This document shows positions 55,482 through 64,000 of a stretch of 64,000 bases of DNA, piece by piece. The notes beneath the pieces were generated by a model. That model saw only the letters and a list, made by a program, of their open reading frames with translations, was not told the DNA's origin and did no database searches. Position 1 is the first letter of the stretch. The number at the start of each line of letters is the position of its first letter. Made by a program: the position numbers and the translations under genes. Origin of the DNA: Rubripirellula lacrimiformis (GTDB lineage Bacteria; Planctomycetota; Planctomycetia; Pirellulales; Pirellulaceae). The DNA is taken from the NCBI RefSeq assembly GCF_007741535.1, contig NZ_CP036525.1:2356001-2420000 (forward strand). Direction: 5' to 3'.

Positions 55482-56594
55482 TTACACCAATCCCCAGCCG
55501 CGTTTCTTTTCTTCGCGGTAGGCGTCGAATCGGTTCTGTTCAATCGCGTCGCGGGCACCCTGCATGACGCGTTGGTAGTAGGTCAGGTTATGGATCGAAA
55601 CCAAGATCGGGCCCAGCATTTCACCTGCGATGAATAGATGCCGCAGGTATCCCCGGCTGTGTCGGCACGCCAAACACGGGCAGTCCTGTTCCAGCGGTTG
55701 AGTGTCTTCGCGGTGAACTGCATTCCGCAATTTCACTTTGCCAAGATCGGTGAACGCTAGCCCGTTTCGTCCGTTTCTGGTCGGCATCACACAGTCGAAC
55801 AGGTCGATACCGCGAGCCACGCTTTCGATCAGGTCGATCGGTTGTCCGACGCCCATCAGATAGCGAGGCTTGTCCTCCGGCAGTGCCGGGCAAGTCGCGG
55901 CGGTGATCCGGTACATTTCGGACGGTGCTTCGCCAACGCTTAGACCACCGACGGCGTAGCCATCGAAGCCCATTGATGAAAGTTCGGTGGCGCACTGCAC
56001 GCGAAGTTCCGTGTCCAAGCCGCCCTGCACGATGGCAAACTTGGCCTGGTCGTCTCGGCTGGCTGCTTCCAAGCATCGCTTGGCCCAACGGATGGATCTT
56101 GCCATGGCGTCTTCGACAACGCCTGGTTCCGCCGGTAGGGCGACGACGTGGTCCAGCACCATCGCTACGTCACTTCCCAGTGCTTCTTGGATCTCGATCG
56201 AATGTTCCGGCGTCAGGCGGACCTTCGCACCGTCGATATGGCTGCGAAAGGTGGCCGCTTCTTCGGTGACGTTGTTGATCGCGTTGAGACTGAAGATTTG
56301 AAACCCGCCGCTGTCCGTCAAAATCGGACCTTCCCAGCCGGACATGCCGTGCAGTCCGCCCAATTTGCGAACCGTTTCGTGGCCTGGGCGAAGCGCCAGG
56401 TGATAGGTGTTCCCCAGGATCATGTGGGCGCCGGTGGCGGCGACCTGATCGATGGTGACACCCTTGACCGTCCCCTGGGTCCCGACGGGCATGAAGCCAG
56501 GCGTCTGGACGGGGCCATGGGGTGTTAAAAAAACACCGCGGCGCGCCGAAGTGGTCGCGTCGCGGTGCGAAAGTTCAAATGCAAACTGGCTCAT
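55482..56594 (-). CDS. tgt: Queuine tRNA-ribosyltransferase
   Basis: Exchanges guanine-34 for preQ1 in tRNAs with GUN anticodons. Marks are [16 protein letters not shown], the base-binding [30 protein letters not shown], the nucleophile Asp in [14 protein letters not shown], and the zinc site [18 protein letters not shown] with three Cys and one His. Length 370 is standard. It is 15 bases downstream of the TPR/alpha-CTD gene and probably co-transcribed. No queuosine synthesis genes are nearby. Confidence 0.97.
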   Translation of the reverse strand: MSQFAFELSHRDATTSARRGVFLTPHGPVQTPGFMPVGTQGTVKGVTIDQVAATGAHMILGNTYHLALRPGHETVRKLGGLHGMSGWEGPILTDSGGFQIFSLNAINNVTEEAATFRSHIDGAKVRLTPEHSIEIQEALGSDVAMVLDHVVALPAEPGVVEDAMARSIRWAKRCLEAASRDDQAKFAIVQGGLDTELRVQCATELSSMGFDGYAVGGLSVGEAPSEMYRITAATCPALPEDKPRYLMGVGQPIDLIESVARGIDLFDCVMPTRNGRNGLAFTDLGKVKLRNAVHREDTQPLEQDCPCLACRHSRGYLRHLFIAGEMLGPILVSIHNLTYYQRVMQGARDAIEQNRFDAYREEKKRGWGLV

Positions 56595-56609
56595 GAAAAT
56601 TGCTGGGGA

Positions 56610-57941
56610 TCAGTCCCCACGCATCTTCAAACCGAGGTCCGTCAATTTCTCGCGGACCTCGTTCAGGCTGGTCACGCCGAAGTTCTTGCACTCCAGCATG
56701 TCGTCGCCTGTCTTTCGGATCAGTTCGCCGATCGAATTGAGTTGCAGTCGAGCCATGCACTTGCGAGCACGTACCGACAGGTTCAGATCCGAAATTGGAC
56801 GATCCAGCAGAGCCTGTTCGTCGGGCGACATGTGGCTGGTGTCGACCGGTGGGTCGTTGTTCTTCTTTTCGTGAGCAAACTGACCCAGGCTTAGGCCCTT
56901 GCTGGTCAGCATTTCACGAATTTCGAACAAGCTGGTTTCGCCAAAGTTCTTGCTGCTAAGCAGTTCGGCTTCGCTGGTCCGTGTCAGGTCACCGATCGTT
57001 TCGATGCCCATCTTTTGCAGGCAGTTACGGCTACGAACACTCAGTTCGAAGTTCGTCACCGGCATGTTCAGGATCTGAGCCAAGCGATCGTTGCGACGTT
57101 GGGCTTCTTCGTCATAAAGCATGTTGCCGGTCGCGGCCGCATCCTTCATGTACAACTGGGCCTGCGGGTGATCTGGATAGCAATCCAGGATCCGCTTGTA
57201 GCACAGTTGGGCCTTGTCGAACTTGTTGTTGTCTTCGTAAATCAGACCCAAGTTGATCAGGGCGCCGACACCGGTTGGGAACGTCTTGGCGGCTCGTTCG
57301 TACAGGGCCAGGCTTTCCTGGTCGTTGCCCATGCGATCGTTTTCGAGTGCCAAGCCGAACAGAGCACCAGCGTGGTTTTCGTCGGTGTTGACGGCTCGTT
57401 GATAAAGCGCCAATGCCTCTTCTTTGCGTCCACCGACGGCGGCAACCGTCGCGGCACGTTGGTACATGTAATCAGCCGTCTGCTCTGCAGGGCCGAAGAT
57501 GTTGTCCAAGATCGCCATCGCTTCTTCGATGCGACCGGCATAGCGGTGGCATTCGGCGATGCCGATCTGGCATTGGTCGTTGTTGTAGCCCGAAGTCAAA
57601 GCTTTCTGATACGCGGCGATCGCGTCTTCGTACTGGCCCAATTCGAACTGGCTGCGAGCCTGATAAAACAGCGCCATCGCACCGCCATCGGCAGCCTGCA
57701 GCGTATTCAGGGATTCACGGAATTTACCCAGCAGAAATTCGCATACGCCCTTCTTGGTCGTCCCGGCAGGACTCAGCGTATCGTCGTCGTCCATCTCGTT
57801 GACGGCGTCGCGCAATTCGCCAAAGTGGCCGTAGTTTTCCGAAATCGCGGTTCGGATCTTTCCCACGTCGGCGGGGCCGAACGAGTTGTTGGAAAGGATC
57901 GTTTCCTTCAGGTCGAGGACGTCCAGCTCGGTTTCACTCAT
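56610..57941 (-). CDS. TPR protein with two RNA-polymerase alpha C-terminal domains
   Basis: A 443-residue protein from ATG 57941 (AGGAG ten bases upstream). Residues ~20-270 are tetratricopeptide repeats (MALFYQARSQFELGQYEDAI, TVAAVGGRKEEALALYQRAV, GALINLGLIYEDNNKFDKAQ). Residues ~290-355 and ~380-443 are each close copies of the RpoA C-terminal domain: FELSVRSRNCLQKMGIETIG with NFGETSLFEIREML, and LNLSVRARKCMARLQLNSIG with NFGVTSLNEVREKL. The Arg equivalent to Arg265 is kept in both; the Lys298 position is Thr in both. It may bind DNA or a transcription factor, or compete with polymerase. It cannot be rpoA itself, since the N-terminal domains are missing. Confidence 0.9.
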   Translation of the reverse strand: MSETELDVLDLKETILSNNSFGPADVGKIRTAISENYGHFGELRDAVNEMDDDDTLSPAGTTKKGVCEFLLGKFRESLNTLQAADGGAMALFYQARSQFELGQYEDAIAAYQKALTSGYNNDQCQIGIAECHRYAGRIEEAMAILDNIFGPAEQTADYMYQRAATVAAVGGRKEEALALYQRAVNTDENHAGALFGLALENDRMGNDQESLALYERAAKTFPTGVGALINLGLIYEDNNKFDKAQLCYKRILDCYPDHPQAQLYMKDAAATGNMLYDEEAQRRNDRLAQILNMPVTNFELSVRSRNCLQKMGIETIGDLTRTSEAELLSSKNFGETSLFEIREMLTSKGLSLGQFAHEKKNNDPPVDTSHMSPDEQALLDRPISDLNLSVRARKCMARLQLNSIGELIRKTGDDMLECKNFGVTSLNEVREKLTDLGLKMRGD

Positions 57942-58147
57942 CGACACAGGTCTCCTGCCCTCCGCGGGGGGCTTCAAAAGCATGTGATACGGGAGCAAGA
58001 AACATCGGTGCGGTACCAACGAATCCTGCCGCGAATAAGTCCGCAAATCGCTCGGTAGAACCGAGCATTCTGTGATCAAACCGCTATTTTTTCCGTGCAC
58101 TTCATCCAAAGGCTGCTGGACCGGTCTTCGGGCCGGTCAAACAGAAA

Positions 58148-58221
58148 AGCCAGCGGTGGGATTTGAACCCACAACCTCCGCATTACGAATGCGATGCTCT
58201 GCCAATTGAAGCTACGCTGGC
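58148..58221 (-). tRNA. tRNA-Thr (CGU)
   Basis: Minus-strand cloverleaf with acceptor stem GCCAGCG/CGCTGGC, D arm, anticodon stem TCGCA/TGCGG with loop TTCGTAA (anticodon CGT, so CGU in RNA), and T arm GGTTCAAATCC. Discriminator U, 74 bases, CCA not encoded. Confidence 0.95.
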
Positions 58222-58422
58222 CTAAGTGATCCAAACGACGGTGTCCTGGCCCAACAGCCACTGGACTCAATCGATCGTGCACGTAGGTGATGAAGTGTAC
58301 GAAAATAGGCGTTTTCGCGGGATCGGGCATGCTTGAATCGATTCAAAAAGCTACCCGCGTGCCAAACGTCTTCGCCAAAGAAGAAAAATACGGTATTTCA
58401 CTAAATATCGTCAAGAGGCGGT

Positions 58423-58470
58423 CACCCGGCCGGCACTAAAAAGGCTGTAAGAAGACTGGCTGGCCGGGTG
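58423..58470 (-). terminator. Hairpin downstream of the cyclophilin gene
   Basis: CACCCGGCC (58423-58431) pairs with GGCCGGGTG (58462-58470) across a 30-base loop that can pair a few bases more. It lies 26 bases after the cyclophilin stop. There is no T-tract, so termination is only a possibility. Confidence 0.35.
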
Positions 58471-58496
58471 TTATCAATTGCATTCCTTGCGTTGCC

Positions 58497-59111
58497 CTAC
58501 TTCTGGACGCCGGAGACCACCCGAACGGCCTGGATCAGGACGGGTTCGACGGGAACATTCTCCATCAAGCCGCCCTTGGGCGCGGGAACCGTGCGAGTCG
58601 GCTTGGCTTCGATTTTATCGACCACATCCTTGCCTTCGATCACTTTTCCGAACACGGCGTACCCGAAACCATCCGACCGAGGGTCGGCGCGGTTCAAGAA
58701 GCTGTTTTTTGTGCCCGAATTGATGAAAAACTGGCTGGTGGCACTGTGGGGGTCGCCGGTCCGAGCCATCGCGATGGTGTATTCGTCATTTCGCAGTCCA
58801 TTGGACGCTTCGTTGCGAATCGGTGGCAGGGTTTCCTTTTCGCTCAAGGTTGCGTCCATTCCACCGCCTTGGATCATGAAATCGGGCATGACGCGGTGGA
58901 AAACGGTGCCAGGGTAATGGTCCTTTTCGATATAGGCCAGAAAGTTAGCAACCGTCTTGGGAGCCTTGGCTTGGTCCAGTTCGAGGACGATTTTGCCTTC
59001 GGTGGTCTCCATTTCGACCACGATAGCCTTGTCAGCGGCCAACACGGTGGACGCAAAGACGCCGGTCATCAACGCGAAAGCGGCGGCAAACATCGAGATT
59101 CGTTTCTGCAT
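58497..59111 (-). CDS. Exported cyclophilin-type peptidyl-prolyl isomerase
   Basis: Isomerises proline bonds during folding of exported proteins. A signal peptide (MQKRISMFAAAFALMTGVFA, cleavage near VLA) directs it to the periplasm. The cyclophilin core has VANFLAYIEKDHYPGTVFHR, VMPDFMIQGGG, MARTGDPHSATSQFFIN and YAVFGKVIEGKDVVDKI, keeping the catalytic Arg in FHRV and the QFFIN strand. Mature length is usual for the PpiA type. ATG 59111 with AGGAG ten bases before; the open frame to 59243 is ignored. The repeat array begins 475 bases upstream. Confidence 0.94.
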   Translation of the reverse strand: MQKRISMFAAAFALMTGVFASTVLAADKAIVVEMETTEGKIVLELDQAKAPKTVANFLAYIEKDHYPGTVFHRVMPDFMIQGGGMDATLSEKETLPPIRNEASNGLRNDEYTIAMARTGDPHSATSQFFINSGTKNSFLNRADPRSDGFGYAVFGKVIEGKDVVDKIEAKPTRTVPAPKGGLMENVPVEPVLIQAVRVVSGVQK

Positions 59112-59586
59112 TCCTGAGGAACTCCTGAGTTCAGAAAATCGTTGGCGACGGTGCGACGTCCCGCAGGACGGGGAACGGCGACGGTCGACAAAGGTGGGAC
59201 TTTGGGTGGGACTGGCAATGCCATCATTCGCCGGCGCCGCCACAGGGCGTTCCCTGTAGACAATCCGCCCGCGGACTCATTGTCACGTTTTGTTCGTACA
59301 AGGCAACCTTTGCGAGGGCAACATGGATCTTGAATCCCTGCGATTCGCCGATCACACGATGGTGCATTGTAAATTAGCAAGCCGAGGCAAACCGATGAAA
59401 TACAGTACCTTGGCCGCGGTGGCAACGCGATTCACGTCGAATCTTTGTTTTGAGTGCATTTCGCGGTTGGCGATTTTCGGGGCAACCAGGAAGGCCAGTC
59501 TTTGGGGCCGCTTCGTCCCACGTACGTTTCGCCGCGCGCCACGCGGGTACGTTTCCCACACGTCTGAACAAACCAGCACGCAAGTC
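59112..59586. other. Region between cyclophilin gene and repeat array
   Basis: About 475 bases with no supported gene. A 100-codon plus-strand frame starting near 59290 has no recognisable product. Segments near 59524-59570 (GTTTCGCCGCG, CCACGCGGG) look like decayed pieces of the repeat unit, so the array may once have reached further left. Confidence 0.45.
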
Positions 59587-61812
59587 GTTTAACCGCGTGC
59601 CCATCGGGCCGCGCGTTTTCGGTCCGGTGCGCGCGGGGCGTTGCCCACGCGGTTAAACGATAGGGCCGCTGGCATGATGAGAACCTCGCGCAATGCATCG
59701 TTCATGTTCGTTTCACCGCGTGCCGATCGGGCCACGCGTTTTGGGTCCGGTGCGCGCGGGGCGTTGCCCACGCGGTTAAACGATAGGGCGGCTGGCATGA
59801 TGAGAACCTCGCGCAATGCATCGTTCACGTTCGTTTAACCGCGTGCCCACCGGGCCTCGCGTTTTACGTCTGGTGCGCGCGGGGCGTTGCCCACGCGGTT
59901 AAACGATAGGGCCGCTGGCATGACGAGAACCTCGCGCAATGCATCGTTCACCTTCGTTTAACCGCGTGCCCACCGGGCCGCGCGTTTTCGGTCGGGTGCG
60001 CGCGGGGCGTTGCCCACGCGGTTAAACGATAGGGCGGCTGGCATGATGAGAACCTCGCGCAATGCATCGTTCACATTCGTTTAACCGCGTGCCCATCGGG
60101 CCGCGCGTATTCGGTCCGGTGCGCGCGGGGCGTTGCCCACGCGGTTAAACGATGGGGCCGCTGGCATGCCGGGAACCTCGCGCAATGCATCGTTCACATT
60201 CGTTTAACCGCGTGCCCATCGGGCCGCGCGTTTGGTCCGGTGCGCGCGGGGCGTTGCCCACGCGGTTAAACGATAGGGCCGCTGGCATGCCGGGAACCTC
60301 GCGCAATGCATCGTTCACATTCGTTTAACCGCGTGCCCATCGGGCCGCGCGTTTTCGGTCGGGTGCGCGCGGGGCGTTGCCCACGCGGTTAAACGATTGG
60401 GCCGCTGGCATGATGAGAACCTCGCGCAATGCATCGTTCACGTTCGTTTAACCGCGTGCCCACCGGGCCGCGCGTTTTAGGTCGGGTGCGCGCGGGGCGT
60501 TGCCCACGCGGTCAAACGATAGGGCCGCTGGCATGCGAGAACCTCGCGCAGTGCATCGTTCACGTTCGTTTAACCGCGTGCCCATCGGGCCGCGCGTTTT
60601 CAGTCTGGTGCGCGCGGGGCGTTGCCCACGCGGTTAAACGATTGGGCGGCTGGCGTGATGAGAACCTCTCGCAATGCATCGTTCACGTTCGTTTAACCGC
60701 GTGCCCATCGGGCCGCGCGTTTTCGGTCGGGTGCGCGCGGGGCGTTGCCCACGCGGTTAAACGATGGGGCGGCTGGCATGACGGGGACTTGTGCAGCGTA
60801 TGGTTCGCGTTGGTTTTGCCGCGTGGACGTCGGGCCGCGCGTTCGGTCCGGTGCGCGCGGGGCGTTGCCCACGCGGTTAAACGATTGGGCGGCTGGGATG
60901 CCGGGAACTCGCGCAGTGCATCGTTCACGTTCGTTTAACCGCGTGCCCATCGGGCCGCGCGTTTGGTCTGGTTCGCGCGGGGCGTTGCCCACGCGGTTAA
61001 ACGATGGGGCGGCTGGCATGACGGGAACCTCGCGCAGTGCATCGTTCACGTTCGTTTAACCGCGTGCCCATCGGGCCGCGCGTTTTCAGTCTGGTGCGCG
61101 CGGGGCGTTGCCCACGCGGTTAAACGATTGGGCCGCTGGCGTGATGGGGACTTGTGCAGCGTATGGTTCGCGTTGGTTTTGCCGCGTGGACGTCGGGCCG
61201 CGCGTTTTTGGTCCGGTGCGCGCGGGGCGTTGCCCACGCGGTTAAACGATTGGGCGGCTGGGATGCCGGGAACTTGTGCAGCGTGTGGTTCGCGTTCGTT
61301 TCGCGGCGTGCCCATCGGGCCGCGCGTTTGGTCTGGTGCGCGCGGGCGTTGCCCACGCGGTTAAACGATAGGGCCGCTGGCATGACGAGAACCTCGCGCA
61401 ATGCATCGTTCACGTTCGTTTAACCGCGTGCCCATCGGGCCGCGCGTTTTTGGTCCGGTGCGCGCGGGGCGTTGCCCACGCGGTTAAACGATGGGGCGGC
61501 TGGCATGACGGGGACTTGTGCAGCGTATGGTTCACCTTCGTTTAACTGCGTGCCCATCGGGCCGCGCGTTTTCGGTCCGGTGCGCGCGGGGCGTTGCCCA
61601 CGCGGTTAAACGATGGGGCCGCTGGCATGACGGGAGCTTGTGCAGCGTATGGTTCACGTTCGTTTAACCGCGTGCCCATCGGGCCGCGCGTTTTCGGTCG
61701 GGTGCGCGCGGGGCGTTGCCCGTGCGGTTAAACGATGGGGCGGCTGGCATGACGGGGACTTGTGCTTCGCATCGTTCGCGTTCGTTTCGCCGCCTGGCCG
61801 TCGGGCTGCTGT
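59587..61812. repeat. Tandem array of ~18 palindromic 119-123-bp units
   Basis: The first core runs 59587-59658: GTTTAACCGCGTG at one end, CACGCGGTTAAAC at the other, perfect 13-bp inverted arms, with further pairing of CGCGCG inside, about 72 bases in all. A 51-base linker follows, then the next core. The anchor GCGTTGCCCACGCGG (last unit GCGTTGCCCGTGCGG) recurs at 59638, 59761, 59884, 60007, 60130, 60251, 60374, 60497, 60619, 60742, 60862, 60982, 61105, 61227, 61346, 61469, 61591 and 61713. Two linker classes exist: one with GAGAACCTCGCGCAATGCAT, one with GGGGACTTGTGCAGCGTATG. A decayed final core reaches 61812, four bases from the stop of the flavoprotein gene. Confidence 0.97.
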
Positions 61813-61815
61813 GGT

Positions 61816-62916
61816 TTAGGCGACTAGTGAGTTTGCGACACGGGTCACCAGGGACGGGCAGGTTGCAGCCAAACTTGCGAAAAGACGACGTCCAATTTTA
61901 TGGTGCAGTGAGGTCGTGATCACCTTGCACATTTGGCGACGCCGATTCAGCAGCCGATTCAAATTGGCGTTCCATTGGGGACCCAGCGTTGTCGGATCAG
62001 CGGTCGATGCAATCAAGTTGGCCGCCTCGATCCCGCTGGCCAAAGCCCAACTCATCCCCTCGCCCGTGAAGGGTTCGACATAACCAGCCGCGTCTCCAAT
62101 CGCGATGATTCGACCATTGCCGGAAACGCGTGTTCGTCGCATCGGTGGCGTGGTAACGACGCTATGGACCTGGTCCCAGTTGGTCACATCAAACGCACTT
62201 CGCTGAACCAGTTGTTGCATTCTTTGAACGGGATCGCCAAGCGTTTGTGATTGGTTGCCCGACCGCAGTGCGGCTGCGACGTCGACTCGTCGTTCATCAA
62301 GACGAACCAGTCCGACGTATCCGTCGTCGCCACAAGCCATGTAGATCGCACCGCTTTCGATCGAGTCGGTCGCAATCGTGCAGGAGACACCGAAAGGGCC
62401 ATGAGGGGCTTCGATCCACGGCAAAATATCATTGAATCCACCCGACGAAAGTCCGGACGCAATCACGGCAATGTCGAAACGTGATGATGTGATCGAACTC
62501 TGATGTTTCAGCTGGACATCCACACCGCGATCATCTTGGCCAAGGATGCGGCCGCTCGTGTTCATGGATACTTCGACGCCCAGTTCAACCGCTCTTTCGA
62601 TCAGCACCGGATCAAGACTTTCTCGCGAAATCGCGAGCCCCTGCGGGATTTTGGCTTCGACCAGATGCGAGTCAAACGAAGCGATCCAGCGATCGGTCGC
62701 CAACCCGAGGTCGACGACCGTTTGTCGGATCGCCAACGTTTCCAGACTGTGCAAACCTTTCGCGTTGAGGCAGCATCCGCACGCTTTGGATCGCGGGAAT
62801 TGTTTCCGTTCGGCAAGCGTGACGTGGCAACCAAGTCGTGCCAGCATGATCGCGTTGCTGGCGCCCGCTGGCCCACCGCCGATCACAAGAACCTTGCGAG
62901 GTTGATCGGAAATCAT
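61816..62916 (-). CDS. Geranylgeranyl-reductase-like FAD-dependent oxidoreductase
   Basis: A 366-residue flavoprotein. It has the N-terminal FAD-binding loop VLVIGGGPAGASNAIMLARL, then AERKQFPRSKACGCCLNAKG, which has the Cys-rich form seen in geranylgeranyl-reductase/halogenase-like monooxygenases, and the second FAD motif IIAIGDAAGYVEPFTGEGMS. The substrate is unknown: prenyl reduction or aromatic hydroxylation are both possible. Its ATG overlaps the methyltransferase stop (ATGA), so the two are translated together. The frame is open to 63435, but the extra part overlaps the methyltransferase. Its stop abuts the repeat array. Confidence 0.88.
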   Translation of the reverse strand: MISDQPRKVLVIGGGPAGASNAIMLARLGCHVTLAERKQFPRSKACGCCLNAKGLHSLETLAIRQTVVDLGLATDRWIASFDSHLVEAKIPQGLAISRESLDPVLIERAVELGVEVSMNTSGRILGQDDRGVDVQLKHQSSITSSRFDIAVIASGLSSGGFNDILPWIEAPHGPFGVSCTIATDSIESGAIYMACGDDGYVGLVRLDERRVDVAAALRSGNQSQTLGDPVQRMQQLVQRSAFDVTNWDQVHSVVTTPPMRRTRVSGNGRIIAIGDAAGYVEPFTGEGMSWALASGIEAANLIASTADPTTLGPQWNANLNRLLNRRRQMCKVITTSLHHKIGRRLFASLAATCPSLVTRVANSLVA

Positions 62917-63647
62917 GGTGACCTTCGGTGCTGGTTGTTGGTTGGGGCAAAATCGGGGGCCCACAGTTTGAAATAAAATCGCCCGGGAAAGATGCGCCGT
63001 GCCTGGATGGTTCCTCCCACCGCTTCTTCGGCCAGCGTCTTGGCTTCGGACAATGTGTAGGCACCTTCGACGCTCAGCCGAGCATCGTGGTGGACCACTT
63101 TGGATCGAGTCAGCACACGCGAAGCAGCCGAAATCAGCTCTCGGTTCAACTTGGACCTTTCCAGATCGCAAACCATCGACGCAACTCGCGCGGCGGAATG
63201 CATGGATTTCAGCAAATGGATCGTGTCGTGCGGATCCAGGTGATGCAGAAAGAGTGAGTTGGTGATGACATCGAAACCGGTGGGCAGTGGTTCGCGAATG
63301 CAGTCCTGTTGGATCGCCGAAATCTTGACACCCGCCAACGCTGCTCTTTGGAATTGTTTCTCGATTGCGAAATGACTGATTTCGACGGTGGTCACTTCGA
63401 TGTCGATCCCGCATCGATTTCCCATCTGGCTCCATGCAATGGGCAGGTCGGCGGAGCCCGATGCGACGTCCAGTACGCGCAGTTTGCCAGAGGTGTGCTG
63501 GGAGGCAATCTTTTTCAGATGACGAAACAGAATCGGTGCGATGAAAGAAACTTTGTTTAGCCTGGCCAGGCCCGAGAGCGCGTGCACATGCAGCTCCTCG
63601 GGCAGATCTTCCTGATCCATGATTTCCGGTTGCCGGTTACGTTCCAA
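62913..63647 (-). CDS. Class I S-adenosylmethionine-dependent methyltransferase
   Basis: A 244-residue enzyme with Rossmann motif I LRVLDVASGSADLPIAW, an acidic strand-2 end in VEIS, and FDVITNSLFLHHLDPHDTIHL as motif with post-strand-4 helix, followed by a C-terminal substrate-binding part. It starts with TTG 63647, with AAAGG eight bases upstream; an ATG at 63620 is the alternative. A stop lies in frame shortly upstream, so no longer start exists. The ATGA overlap with the flavoprotein points to a two-step modification of one small molecule, possibly a polyketide or quinone. Confidence 0.85.
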   Translation of the reverse strand: MERNRQPEIMDQEDLPEELHVHALSGLARLNKVSFIAPILFRHLKKIASQHTSGKLRVLDVASGSADLPIAWSQMGNRCGIDIEVTTVEISHFAIEKQFQRAALAGVKISAIQQDCIREPLPTGFDVITNSLFLHHLDPHDTIHLLKSMHSAARVASMVCDLERSKLNRELISAASRVLTRSKVVHHDARLSVEGAYTLSEAKTLAEEAVGGTIQARRIFPGRFYFKLWAPDFAPTNNQHRRSP

Positions 63648-64000
63648 GATGGGGCCTTTGTCGCTGGCTGGTGGGTAGGTGTGATCATTGGCGTCCTAAA
63701 GAGCGTCCCTAAACAGGGTCATCGTGCGGCAATGCCGATTCGATCGCCGAGCCAAGTTCATCGCAGCATAGCGTACTTGTCCAGGCTTTCGGCTTCGCAA
63801 CAGCCGCCGCGCCCGAAAGAGAGTGCCCCGTGACGACATGTTTTCATGCAGTCGGGCGGCGAATGCGGCCGCCGTCCCGACGCCGTCATCGGCTCACGCC
63901 CACCAGCGGAGCGTTGGCAAGAAAGATGGGGCCGCTGTGCCCAGGACGAAAGAGATCGGATGCCGGTGCGGATCGGTCGTCCGATCAGGCCATGATCGAT
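63648..64000. other. Right-edge region without a recognised gene
   Basis: About 353 bases with only short, overlapping frames on both strands. It should contain the promoter of the methyltransferase-flavoprotein pair. A larger gene may begin beyond the edge. Confidence 0.4.

Noticed and set aside
57015-58058. 347-codon plus-strand open frame
   Set aside because: Antisense to the TPR/alpha-CTD gene, which has strong motifs and a ribosome-binding site.
59290-61423. Several 60-170-codon open frames in and next to the repeat array (for example 60429-60938 plus strand)
   Set aside because: The frames inside the array are translations of the same repeat in several frames and on both strands. Open length comes from a lack of stops in the unit, not from selection on a protein. 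The one frame just left of the array (59290-59592) has no recognisable product.
59587-61812. CRISPR array
   Set aside because: Units are ~123 bases with a 72-base core, and the intervening linkers are themselves repeated in two classes. No cas genes are nearby.

Overview
The window reads as a chromosomal segment of a planctomycete, most likely a Pirellulaceae member of the Rhodopirellula type. This is inferred from gene content: a formylglycine sulfatase, a giant heme-binding CxxCH protein of the PVC type, a YidC carrying a PDZ domain, a TPR protein ending in two RNA polymerase alpha C-terminal domains, an HTH-plus-receiver protein, and many GTG/TTG starts. No CRISPR array, transposase, plasmid origin or prophage was recognised.

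Layout. 1-11.2 kb is a surface-polysaccharide locus: a polyprenyl-phosphate sugar transferase and a GT4 fragment read leftward; a TolC-like outer-membrane protein, a chain-length/co-polymerase protein with a degenerate tyrosine-kinase tail, an MBOAT acyltransferase and its SGNH-like partner read rightward; then a GT2-GT4 pair reads leftward. 11.5-18.9 kb holds a sulfatase, a XerC-type recombinase with a small partner, a lipoprotein, a FadL-type porin and a hotdog-methyltransferase fusion. 19.2-27.1 kb is a signalling block: a ~1958-residue pseudokinase-ATPase-TPR-GAF-histidine kinase-receiver-HPt protein, tRNA-Cys, and a Ser/Thr kinase with a degenerate receiver. 27.8-39.1 kb is mostly housekeeping (argS, rsfS, bcp, yidC, moaC) plus a 1273-residue cytochrome-like protein. 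39.3-47.6 kb is a second signalling block (HTH-receiver, receiver-ATPase, hybrid histidine kinase) with an M42 peptidase and a coiled-coil protein. 47.8-52.3 kb is an isoprenoid/cofactor run: xseB, ispA, dxs, nadK. 52.5-59.1 kb holds exported and hypothetical proteins, an HDOD protein, tgt, the TPR/alpha-CTD protein, tRNA-Thr and a periplasmic cyclophilin.

59.6-61.8 kb is the most unusual stretch: about 18 tandem copies of a ~123-bp unit, each with a ~72-bp imperfect palindrome bounded by GTTTAACCGCGTG and CACGCGGTTAAAC. Two related half-elements lie between convergent genes at 53.46-53.59 kb. To its right a methyltransferase and a geranylgeranyl-reductase-like flavoprotein are coupled by an ATGA overlap.

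A second pattern is four separate 15-bp, three-copy tandem repeats. Two span the stop codons of the sulfatase gene and nadK, giving three in-frame stops each; two lie inside reading frames. Functions are read from motifs only; no search was run.
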